Source of the DNA: Paramyrothecium sp. XJ0827 | Taxonomy: Eukaryota > Ascomycota > Sordariomycetes > Hypocreales > Stachybotryaceae | Reading direction: 5' to 3' | Assembly (NCBI GenBank): GCA_020881915.1 | Contig: JAJFPB010000003.1 | Coordinates: 4,960,001 to 5,024,000 of the forward strand | Length of the DNA stretch: 64,000 bases | In this document: in pieces, positions 55,787 to 64,000 of the stretch | Numbering within the stretch: position 1 is the stretch's first letter | Layout of the letters: every line of letters begins with the position of its first letter | Notes under the pieces: model-generated | The model's input: the letters and a program-made list of their open reading frames with translations, nothing else | What the model was told of the DNA's origin: nothing | The model's database searches: none | Made by a program: the position numbers and the translations under genes

Positions 55787-57698
55787 ATGGCCTACTCTCA
55801 GGATGAGAAGGACTCTGGCGTCCACGAGGTGACCAAGCCCGACGCGGTCGTCCACACGAAGACCGCCGTCGGTGATGAAGCCTTCCAGGCCGCCATGCTG
55901 AAGGAGCCACCTAGGTGGTTCGCCAGCCCCATCATCATCCCGGCCATTCTCGTCGCCTTCTGCTGCTCCACCGCCAACGGTTACGATGGTTCTCTCTTCG
56001 GTACTCTGCTCGCAAACAAGGATTTCAAGGCTTTCTTCGGTGTTGAGAACAAGGGCATTGAGGCTGGTACGTGAAGTCCTCCCCAGTCCTAACTGGGCAC
56101 ATCTTCAGGTGGAAAAAATTCAATTAACCACTCCAAAACAGGTATCGTCACCGCCATGTACCAGATTGGTTCCGTCGTCTCGATCCCCTTTGTCGGTCCT
56201 GCCATTGATACCTGGGGTCGTCGTGTCGGCATGTTCATCGGAGCTGCCATCATCGTCCTCGGTGTTATCGTCCAGATCACCTGCATCAACACCAACAACC
56301 CCGACCAGTTCATGGTTGGTCGTTTCTTCCTCGGTTTCGGTGTCCAGATTGCCGCCGCCGCTGGTCCCATCTACGTCGTCGAAGTTGCCCACCCCGCCCA
56401 CCGTGGTGTCCTCGGTGGTCTCTACAACGTCATGTGGCCCGTCGGTGCCCTTGTTGCCAGCGGTGCTGTTCGTGGCGGTAACAACGTCGGCGGAAACACC
56501 AGCTGGATGATCCCCGTCGGTCTCCAAGCCATGTACGTCTCATTTCCCTCTATTTACTCCTGTCTTTTCTTGGCCTCGCTTTTAACACAACCGCAGGTTC
56601 CCCGGTGTCATCTGCCTTTGCGCTCTGTTCCTCCCCGAGTCCCCCCGTTGGCTGTACACCAACAACAAGCGCGAGGAGGCCAAGAAGGTCCTCACCAGAC
56701 TCCACGGCAGCGGCAACCCCGAGGGCGAGTGGGTTAAGCTGCAGCTGAACGAATATGAGGAGTTCCTTGAGCTCGAGGGTTCCGACAAGAAGTGGTGGGA
56801 CTACCGTGCTCTCTTCAGGACCCGCGCCGCTTTCTACCGTCTCACTTGCAACTGCATCGTCTCTTGCTTCGGTCAGTGGGCTGGTAACGGTATCGTCTCC
56901 TACTTCCTCAGCGCTTTCCTCGACACCGCCGGCATCAAGGAGGGCACCCAGCAGATGGACGTCGCCCTCGGCATGAACGCTATCCAGATCGTCTTCGCCA
57001 TGGTCGGTGCTTCCGTCGTCGACAAGGTCGGTCGTCGTCCCATGTTGATCATCGTCAACATTGTCTGCGGTCTTTGCTGGATTGGTGTCATCGTCCCTGC
57101 CTCTATCGCCAACATTACCGATGTCGAGGACGAGGCCCAGACCTCTGCTGTCAGCCCCAACGTCTCCCGTGCCATGTTGGCCTGGGTCTACATCTTCCAG
57201 ATCTGCTACTCCACTGGTTGGACCCCCATGCAGGCCCTCTACCCCGTCGAGGTCCTCAGCTACGAGATCCGTGCCAAGGGTATGGCTTTCAGCGGTCTCT
57301 TCACCAACTTCGGTATGTTGCCCACCCAGATGCAATTTGTGCACTTTTGCTAACCCTGTTACCACAGCTCTTCTCTCCAACCAGTTCGGTGTTCCCGTCG
57401 CTCTTGCCGATATCTACTGGAGGACCTACATTGTCTTCTGCGTCTGGTGCTTCGTCCAGGCCATCGCCCTGTTCTTCCTGGTCCCCGAGACCAAGAACCG
57501 TACCGTAAGTTGAAACCATTTCCATATCTGCGATGAGTACCATTCGCTAACCTGGCCATTCTGCAGCTCGAGGAACTCGATCGCATCTTCTCTGCTCGCA
57601 ACCCCGTCAAGGCTTCCACCGAGAAGAAGCTCTACGAGGTCGACAGCCACGCGAACATTGTCCACGTCGACAACGTCACCCACAGTGCCACGGCTTAG
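55787..57698 (+). CDS. MFS sugar transporter (lactose-permease/hexose-transporter-like)
   Basis: Predicted plasma-membrane sugar:proton symporter, 551 aa. Exons 55787-56066, 56142-56532, 56597-57312, 57368-57504 and 57567-57698 join in frame. After a charged N-terminal tail, TM1 includes AFCCSTANGYDGSLFG. Family motifs are IDTWGRRVGMF (loop 2-3), VVEVAHPAHRGVLGG (PESxR-adjacent), LFLPESPRWLY, DKVGRRPMLI (second-half repeat), and the closing VPETKNRTLEELDRIF. Codon use is strongly biased to C-ending codons (for example GTC, ATC, AAC, GGT), stronger than in neighbours, suggesting high expression. The substrate may be a disaccharide, hexose or galacturonic acid. Confidence 0.95.
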
Positions 57699-58227
57699 AT
57701 GTCTTAGATGTCCTTTGTCAAGCACGTTTCGCTCGGCTTCCCTCATGCGATGGTATCTTGCTAGGCCTTAAGACGCCCCTAGCTCTTGAGCCTGAAACGC
57801 AGCAGATATTCCGCATTGATGAAGTGGAGCGGGGTTTTCGTTGCTGTTGTGTCATGAGTCGTTCGTTTTCATTGTAGCCGTTGGAGGCAATTAATATGGC
57901 CAGTGGCGGGTAATGCATGGCCGGTAGTTGCAGAAGCAGACTGGGGTCAATAAAGATGCCATTGCGCAAATAATTTGCATTAAGTGACATGCTTCGAATC
58001 ACAACCTGTCAAAACATTTGAATCAATATTATCGTGCAATGTGTAAATGCAATCGCCGTATCAATCATTGACTCCCATACGCTATCTAAGAAAGAACCCA
58101 TGCACGCTCATTCATCCTCGTCACAACATGATGAGGCCAAGCTCACATAGATCAAGATGACAGATACCTCCCATTCCTAAGCGCAAGCGCCGGGTCCCCC
58201 TTGACATGCGGAAGCACACACAGTATT
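57699..58227. other. Intergenic region between convergent genes
   Basis: 3' flanks of the sugar transporter and the amidohydrolase. No other feature. Confidence 0.45.
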
Positions 58228-59601
58228 TTACTGCACGACAGTCCGGAGGTTTGATTCCGGCGGATCCCACACAACATCCTTGATCGCGTGCCTGGGTCGG
58301 GCTAGGACCTTGACCATTTTCCCGGCTGGATCCCCAATTTCCCATTGCTCTTCGTTTCTGATCATCAGCATTGGCATTAATGGACTCCCCTCCCTCAGCA
58401 AGGAATTTGGCACTTGATGAGTTTTGGAAGGCATGATTGCCTCTCTAGCTCGAACGCTCACGGCTTCATACAAAAGCTTTGCCTCGTTCTCTGTCCCAGC
58501 GTGATAGATCCCTACACCCCAGCATGCTAACGCCAAAGGATCACCAGTTCCATACGGCGTGAAGGCATTGCCGACGTTGTTCACCGCCAAGGCAGCGCTG
58601 AAGCCATACTCGTTGATCATCTTGGGGACATTCAGGGTGCCGCTTGGACGGGCAAGAGGTGTGTCCCTGTCCTTTTTGTCAGATGCGGGCCGCCCCATCA
58701 TGAAAAGGTCGCTTGTGGGCAAGCCCACAAAATGGACTGGTAGTTTCGCGCTTTTTATCCTCTCAGCAAGTGAGGATAGGTCGGCATGAGAGGCTTGGGA
58801 GAGGCTGGTGGCATGGCCAAGAACAACTGTCGCTGCGCCCTTCTCCGTGGGCCAAGAATTGGTAATAAGCATATCTAACAGGTAATTGAAAGTGTTCAAA
58901 GCCTCACTTCCATTCAGGTTGTACTCAATGTGGAAGTCTAAATGCTTTCCACGTTGCAAAGCTGTTTGTATCGCCCATTCTATATTCCGTCGTGAGCTCT
59001 GAACATCCTTCTCGACGTATGGCGTCGTTCCAATAACGTCGATCAACGTGCCGAATTCTTCGATGGCTGTCGACATGAGAGACCTGTTCTGTTCGCCATG
59101 CTCGGTGGAAAAGATGGGGTCTTGCGCGAAGGCGCATATTTGTACCTCCACAAGGTGCGCAAAATCTTCCTTGAGCCGTATTGCCATCTTTAAAGGCCGA
59201 AAGCCTGTGACATGGTCGATCTCAACGAAAGCTCGGAGGGTAGTGACACCATGTTTGTAGCTGCTGGCGAGAAGTTGCGACCCTCGCAGGTACAGATCGT
59301 CGTCAGTGTAGCGTTTCTTGGCCTCGGAAGTGTTGGCAAGAGCTTCACTAAACGTGCCAGATCGAAGAGCGAGGTCCGAATAGTCCGGGTGGTCAGCCGA
59401 AGGCGGGTGATTGCAAGTCAGGAGATATGCCTTGTCAAGGTGAATGTGCGGGTGACACAAAGGCGGAAGTAGCAAGCTTGGTGGTCGCTCGGGGTCTGTA
59501 TTCGTAGATGACTTCATAGACACGACCGAGCCGTTTTCTACATCGATGTCCCATCTCGCTGCCGGCTCCTGCAGTGGAAGGATGATGTTGTGCAGCTTCA
59601 T
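58228..59601 (-). CDS. Amidohydrolase, cytosine-deaminase-like metal-dependent hydrolase
   Basis: Predicted TIM-barrel deaminase or amidase, 457 aa, intronless, with a clear ATG at 59601 (MKLHNIILPLQEPAARWD). The metal-site motifs are LCHPHIHLDKAYL (HxH with an Asp-Lys typical of the cytosine deaminase branch), LDFHIEYNLNG (metal His and substrate Glu), VVLGHATSLSQ (metal His), and AVNNVGNAFTPYG (positions of the final Asp loop, here with Asn-Val-Gly-Asn). The substitution of the usual Asp by Asn in the last motif is worth noting, although several fungal members have it in a similar context. The substrate is likely a cyclic amide or purine/pyrimidine analogue. Confidence 0.9.
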   Translation of the reverse strand: MKLHNIILPLQEPAARWDIDVENGSVVSMKSSTNTDPERPPSLLLPPLCHPHIHLDKAYLLTCNHPPSADHPDYSDLALRSGTFSEALANTSEAKKRYTDDDLYLRGSQLLASSYKHGVTTLRAFVEIDHVTGFRPLKMAIRLKEDFAHLVEVQICAFAQDPIFSTEHGEQNRSLMSTAIEEFGTLIDVIGTTPYVEKDVQSSRRNIEWAIQTALQRGKHLDFHIEYNLNGSEALNTFNYLLDMLITNSWPTEKGAATVVLGHATSLSQASHADLSSLAERIKSAKLPVHFVGLPTSDLFMMGRPASDKKDRDTPLARPSGTLNVPKMINEYGFSAALAVNNVGNAFTPYGTGDPLALACWGVGIYHAGTENEAKLLYEAVSVRAREAIMPSKTHQVPNSLLREGSPLMPMLMIRNEEQWEIGDPAGKMVKVLARPRHAIKDVVWDPPESNLRTVVQ

Positions 59602-60229
59602 GATTTCATCTGATTTGTGTAGGTGGGGAGATTGTGCTCCAATCTGAAGCCTGAGACTAATTGATTTGGTGACAAATCATTGATTTGCCCTCAACTAGCA
59701 GCGTGTGGGGTTCGGCCGTCTCAGCATTTCAAGGCGGGATTGACTCGAGGGGAAATTCGTAAAGTAGAGCAGTAATAAACTTACTGGAGTTCCTGGCAAT
59801 CAGAGGTTACATGATCAAGATATTCCTCCTGCAATGGAGGCGACGCGGTACCTCCTCATATTCGCTGACGTCTCATGATAGCAATAGCTGGGTGAGTTGA
59901 AGACAGCATTCTAGAGGAATCTGTCGATATCGAAATTCTCAGTGTCACATTTTCGATACTCTAAAACGCAATACTGCAGCAATCGAAGTCAACGAGCCGC
60001 GTTTGGCCAAATCCACAGCACGACTCAATGCTGTCGTGGTATCCTCGTTTAAGGCAATGAAGCAGCCGCAGTGGTAGCCGCGAAAATCTGAAGCAGCGCA
60101 GCCCGCAATTGACGTGGTCAATAGATGCTACATTATTGTTCCCCACCACAATATCAGGGATCGCATGACGGCTGTTGGCTCTCGATATTATTGGTTTGCA
60201 GGAGTGCAACTCGGATATCCATCACCAGG
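59602..60229. other. Intergenic region
   Basis: Promoter side of the amidohydrolase. No supported gene. Confidence 0.4.
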
Positions 60230-60640
60230 CATCAGGCCAAATATGGTCCTATGGAACCGTTGTCTCATACCTGTTTGAGCGGGCTTGCCCGTCCTTAGAC
60301 CCTCCCCTGGCCCCCCAATTTACTGCTGGCCAACTCAAGATACATCGTTGTCGATGATGCGGCCTCATCCCTGGACCTGGAGGATGTGGATGTGATCCTC
60401 GTTACACGGTAGAGGTATTCGGCCCGCGATGAAAACGCATGGTTTGAGCGGCTTCTGAAACACATATAGGATGACCTAGATGGCGGCCGCGTCCGCGTGA
60501 TAGGTATCTCTTTTTGGCCATCAAATTATTGGACAAGCTATGGGTGCCAAAGTAGAGCACAACATATATGTGTGGGAGTCCAGTGTGAGCTCAGATCAGG
60601 GGCGGCAAGTGTTCAAGCTCAATATGGTAACTCTCTCTCT
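60230..60640 (+). pseudogene. Decayed class I glutamine-amidotransferase-like gene fragment
   Basis: The plus strand carries broken pieces in the order of a GATase1 domain: YGTVVSYLFERACPSLDPPL, a frame change, RYIVVDDAASSLDLEDVDV, ILVTR followed by TAG, RYSARDENAWFERLLKHI followed by TAG, and DDLDGGRVRVIGISF. A one-base insertion follows, then FGHQIIGQAMGAKVEHN and WESSVSSDQGRQVFKL. In intact fungal members the GVCFGHQ segment holds the nucleophilic Cys; here the corresponding position reads Ser (GISF), and no catalytic His-Glu part is present. The relic is broken by two stops and at least two frameshifts. Confidence 0.75.
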
Positions 60641-60934
60641 CTCTCTCCCTTGTCCTCATCTGCGGCATGAATCAAGCTTACATAGCCACTGTATCCTTCC
60701 TATGACAGAGTATGCAGCATGTGCATCGCCGACACCACGTATTTAACTGTCAGAGATGCGGATCTAGGAAATCAGGTGGAAGCGAGTGTGAAGTGTTGTG
60801 GATGTTCATTAGCTCCAACTATTAAAGCATATGGTGACTTGCGCGAAACGTTTCACACTGTTTGTGAATTAAAACGGCCGATTTTGGCAGCCACTAGCTC
60901 CCTACAGGCCCATACTGCACATGCAGCTCAACTT

Positions 60935-61551
60935 TTACTTCTTAGCAACCAGTTTGGCGAGATCGGCAAATGCCTCTTTGCGCTTGAACTTGGCATCCTC
61001 GATAACGCCTGTGGCAAAGAGTGTTAGAAGGTGAGAATCAACACATCACAGATCAATGGACGTACCGGCATCGGCATCACTGGAGAAGTGCGCAGACCAG
61101 GTGAGGTAGGCGTGTCCCTCGTTGTGCCCCGAGGTGATGGGATAGACTCGAATTGTGCTCACGATGGATGTGTAGCTCAACGCAGGCTCAGAGGAGATGA
61201 CACTGTACGTGACGTAATGGTCGATTGACTGTAGTTGGGCATAATGGTCAGCGCCTTCACTTCACGTGCGGACAAGCTAGCATAGAAGCGGGGTTCGGAT
61301 TCGCGATATCTGGGCGTACGAGGAGAGTTACTCACAGAGTGCTCTTCCTGCTTGACTTGCAGCACGGTGCCGTCCTTGAAGGTCCACTTGACAATGTCCG
61401 TCTCGTCAGAGGCTCCCTTCAGCCACTCGCTCTTCTCGAGCTTCGACCACCACTTGGAGAACTCCTGGAGCTTGATGAGATGCCAGACATTGCTGAAGGG
61501 CGCCTCGATGACGACGGACTCGTAGATGGACGTGGATGTTGGGACGGGCAT
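60935..61551 (-). CDS. SRPBCC (polyketide cyclase/START-like) fold protein
   Basis: A small ligand-binding protein of 150 aa without a signal peptide. Three exons are inferred: 61551-61336, 61228-61066 and 61008-60935. The N-terminus MPVPTSTSIYESVVIEAPFS, followed by VWHLIKLQEFSKWWSKLEKS, is typical of the START/Bet v 1-like superfamily beta-alpha-alpha opening. The later part runs VTYSVISSEPALSYTSIVST, a glycine-rich strand (SGHNEGHAYLTW) and a long C-terminal helix (IEDAKFKRKEAFADLAKLVA). The protein has no obvious catalytic residues in this superfamily sense, so it is likely a lipid or small-hydrophobic binding protein or an uncharacterised cyclase-like enzyme. Splicing restores the frame at both junctions. 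Confidence 0.87.
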
Positions 61552-62287
61552 TTTGGTTGTTCTGATGCTTTGCTTGATGGCTTGTGTTGGGGTTTACGGA
61601 TGGATGACCAGAAATGAGTTTGGGGTTGAAGTCGAGAATCAAGATATTCTTTCTCCATTGATGTGGATTGCTCACTGGTGGCGTCATAGGCGTCATAGGC
61701 TGCTACACTTCCAGCCAATCTCCATCTGGTTAGTAACGACGGTGTCTCGCCGTGTCGCGGCAAAGCTTTTTGTCTTGGGTGCGTGTCACCAGCCCACACA
61801 CTCCACTTTGATCGGCCTTCGAAAGGAGCAATTAATCTACACGCTAGCAACAATTCACCACCATTTACTTGTTCTCGAGGGGGAAGCGGTATACAGCATC
61901 ACATCTCACCTTTTCAACTTATATCGGCATGGTCAAAAGTCGGTCGCACCACCCTCTCAATCACGGAGCAACACCGCGTCGTAGATTAGACCAGAACATG
62001 GACCGCACCACCAAGGTTTGTGGCTGATTCCAAAGTGGCCGCGGGAGACTGTGGCCATACGATCGAGGCTGAGGTGCTTTACATGGCGTGGCGCTGCCCT
62101 CCAGCGGCATCAACTCATGCATATGTCCGATATGCTAGACATGCAATTATCTGGTGGGAATAATGTAACTGAACAGCTGAGCCCCCGCTTTCAGCCATTG
62201 GAGTTATCTTGTATCCTGCTTGCAGTACTCGTAGCCTTTTTTTTCTTTCTTTTTCTTTACTCGGAATGCTCAACACATCTCGATACA
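61552..62287. other. Intergenic region with pyrimidine-rich leader
   Basis: Contains the promoters of the divergent SRPBCC gene and the F-box-like gene. The F-box-like frame is open upstream to about 62018 and contains a T/C-rich run near 62235 that would read as a hydrophobic stretch; I consider it 5' leader. Confidence 0.45.
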
Positions 62288-64000
62288 ATGCCTCAAACGT
62301 GCCTCTGCCGCTCTATGGGGTTGCCTTGCAACCATCCAGATGCCTTGCTACGTTTACCACTCTCTGTTCGTCAGCGAATATACTACTACGCGACGGTTCC
62401 CGCCGAAGATGAAATCACAATTAATAAACGGGATGGGTTTCGGGGACTGTCACACAAGCTCTCTCTCGTTTGTCGTCAAGTCCGCACCGAAGTGGAGCAA
62501 ATGATATTCTCGCGAAACACCATTATTTTACAAGAGGACTACCTCTCTGAAGGGCTCCAATTCTTTGCCAACCTTTCTGAAGACGCTTGTTCAAATTTAA
62601 GGGCCCTACATATAGTCCTGAGAAGGCTGCATTGGCAACCTGGGGAGTCTCCAGCGTGGCCCTGCATTGGACTCTGGCAAAAAGCGGCTGAGCACATCCT
62701 GCGGAACGCAAGTCCCCAAAAGCTCAAGCTTTATGTCATTTGTGACATCCAAAGCTTTTCTCTGGAGGAGCAGGATGCTATTTTGCAACCGCTGCGGAAC
62801 GCTCAGGGCATCCTCGACGAACTTCATTTACGACTTGCGATGGGAAAGAAGGGAAATCTCACTGCCGTGGCTCGTGACGTGGCTATCAAAGCCCAAGCTC
62901 CCAGGCGCGGAGCTGTTTTGAGAGAATTCCGTTTCTTTGACCTACCCAAGGAGCTCCGACGGCAAATCTTGCTGCACACTAACTTGGTGACCCCAAGTCG
63001 GAAAGTTCAGTGGACTCTAGAGTCTGGGTTCGCTGTGCGCTTCGATCTCTGCATGTGCGACAAGGTCGTCTGTCAAACCGACGATCTGAAGCGAGGTGTG
63101 CCTTATGTTAAATGTCGTGCTGGGTATAACTTCTGTCCAGTCGTCCACAGTTCATATTCTCCGAGTTGCACTCATAGCTTCAGCCCTCTTCCTTTATTTC
63201 TGGTCAGCCGAGCTTTCTATGCCGAAGCAGCTGAAGTCTTCTATTCGCAGAATCGTATCATTCTTCTTCCCAGTTCAGCCCCAGAGCAATGCGTCTATAT
63301 TTGGGATGGAGCGCCTGCGCACGCCGCGGCCATCAACCGAGGGAATGAGCGCCTGGCAGGCGTAGCCGTGGAATCGATCAATGGGAAGATGTACATGAAA
63401 CGCGACACCACAGGATTGTTCCTCGAAAGGATGAAGACTGAAAACCTCCGTCACCTCCGAAAGCTTGAAATTGTGTTTCCCGGCGTTCATAGCGAAGCGA
63501 ATCTGTGCAACACAAACCCAATATACGAAGAGTGGCTCCAGGCAGTCAAGGTTCTCGCAGCTTGTGCTAACGTTCCGCAATTGTCACTGTCCATATATAT
63601 TTGGACGACAAGAGTTCGGATAAACTTCCTCCAGGTTTCTCCCATGCTAACTCCTGTCCTCGATGAACAAGTCGAACGTCTTATCTTACCATTGCGAGAA
63701 CTCGCCCACATGAGAAGTTTATTTATCCATGCGGAATGGACGAGACATTGGTCCCCACCAAAACTATACAACGAGATTGAGAAGCGGCGCCATGGCGGTG
63801 TCAGGGAGCCTAACTGCGGTGGCAGGGGGCTCATTGAACCACCTGGTCGAGCACAGGGTGTGGAGGAGAAGGAGAAACACTGGGAGAGATTGGTCATGGG
63901 TAGCGACTATAACGGTGACTTACTGGGCAGGGGAGACGAGTTGCCCAGTCCATGGTTGCGGGGCTTTTGGCCCGCCAGAAATTATTTCAAGCATGAATGA
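62288..64000 (+). CDS. F-box-like protein with two F-box-type segments (unknown function)
   Basis: A 570-aa protein ending with TGA at the last base of the window. The start ATG (62288, MPQTCLCRSMGLPC) is preferred over an open upstream extension. The segments LLRLPLSVRQRIYYYATV (about residues 17-34) and FRFFDLPKELRRQILLHTNL (about 215-234) both look like degenerate F-box helices of the LPxExRxxIL type, followed by strand/helix regions (FLVSRAFYAEAAEVFYSQN) usual in fungal F-box proteins of unknown function. A charged tail follows. Such proteins typically serve as substrate receptors of SCF ubiquitin ligases; here this is inference from pattern only. Confidence 0.7.
   Translation: MPQTCLCRSMGLPCNHPDALLRLPLSVRQRIYYYATVPAEDEITINKRDGFRGLSHKLSLVCRQVRTEVEQMIFSRNTIILQEDYLSEGLQFFANLSEDACSNLRALHIVLRRLHWQPGESPAWPCIGLWQKAAEHILRNASPQKLKLYVICDIQSFSLEEQDAILQPLRNAQGILDELHLRLAMGKKGNLTAVARDVAIKAQAPRRGAVLREFRFFDLPKELRRQILLHTNLVTPSRKVQWTLESGFAVRFDLCMCDKVVCQTDDLKRGVPYVKCRAGYNFCPVVHSSYSPSCTHSFSPLPLFLVSRAFYAEAAEVFYSQNRIILLPSSAPEQCVYIWDGAPAHAAAINRGNERLAGVAVESINGKMYMKRDTTGLFLERMKTENLRHLRKLEIVFPGVHSEANLCNTNPIYEEWLQAVKVLAACANVPQLSLSIYIWTTRVRINFLQVSPMLTPVLDEQVERLILPLRELAHMRSLFIHAEWTRHWSPPKLYNEIEKRRHGGVREPNCGGRGLIEPPGRAQGVEEKEKHWERLVMGSDYNGDLLGRGDELPSPWLRGFWPARNYFKHE

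Noticed and set aside
56550..57380. 276-codon minus-strand frame within the sugar transporter
   Set aside because: Antisense shadow of a strongly codon-biased gene; Asp/Gly-rich artefact.
1..64000. CRISPR array or bacterial operon features
   Set aside because: The window is fungal; the only tandem repeats are protein-coding (precursor) or short low-complexity.

Overview
The window looks like a chromosome segment from a filamentous ascomycete (Pezizomycotina, probably a plant-associated Sordariomycete-type fungus; I cannot name a species). The reasons are short 48-100 nt introns with GT-AG ends and CTAAC/CTGAC-like branch sites, a Zn2Cys6 regulator, fungal-type P450s, UstYa-like DUF3328 proteins, CBM1 cellulose-binding modules, small cysteine-rich secreted proteins, and pseudogenes with C-to-T type nonsense codons that resemble RIP damage. 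Exon coordinates were inferred by hand from splice consensus and reading-frame continuity. Layout: 1-9 kb holds the 3' part of a Zn2Cys6 regulator, a P450, a secreted GH27 alpha-galactosidase with CBM1, and an MFS transporter. 9-13 kb is gene-poor, with one small cysteine-rich secreted protein and a decayed CYP52-like P450. 13-20 kb holds a SET-domain protein, a membrane-anchored glycosyltransferase, a P-loop kinase and an intron-containing tRNA-Thr. 20-29 kb is rich in cell-wall enzymes: an AA16-type LPMO, two pectin lyases in tandem (one with CBM1), a small secreted protein broken by one nonsense codon, and a palindromic MITE. CENTRAL FINDING, about 29.6-44.8 kb: an apparent fungal RiPP (dikaritin/ustiloxin-type) gene cluster. 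A secreted 344-aa precursor (33184 to 32102, minus strand) has a signal peptide and 17 repeats, 16 carrying the identical motif YGRHTDDVP and one a variant, separated by eight Lys-Arg kexin-type sites. Two UstYa/UstYb-like (DUF3328) membrane oxidase genes follow divergently, then an M61 (glycyl aminopeptidase-family) peptidase, a molybdopterin oxidoreductase of the sulfite-oxidase family, an ACC-synthase-like PLP aminotransferase and an MFS exporter. A UDP-glycosyltransferase lies on the other side of the precursor. The simplest model is secretion and kexin cleavage of the precursor, Tyr-centred oxidative cyclisation by the UstY pair, N-terminal trimming, optional tailoring or glycosylation, and export. 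The core sequence does not match the dikaritin cores I can recall (ustiloxin YAIG, phomopsin YVIPID, asperipin FYYTGY). 46-64 kb holds a cysteine-rich single-pass membrane protein, a histidine phosphatase, a highly codon-biased sugar transporter behind a long GC-rich upstream region, a cytosine-deaminase-like amidohydrolase, a SRPBCC-fold protein, an F-box-like protein ending at the last base of the window, and decayed remnants of a zinc alcohol dehydrogenase and a class I glutamine amidotransferase.
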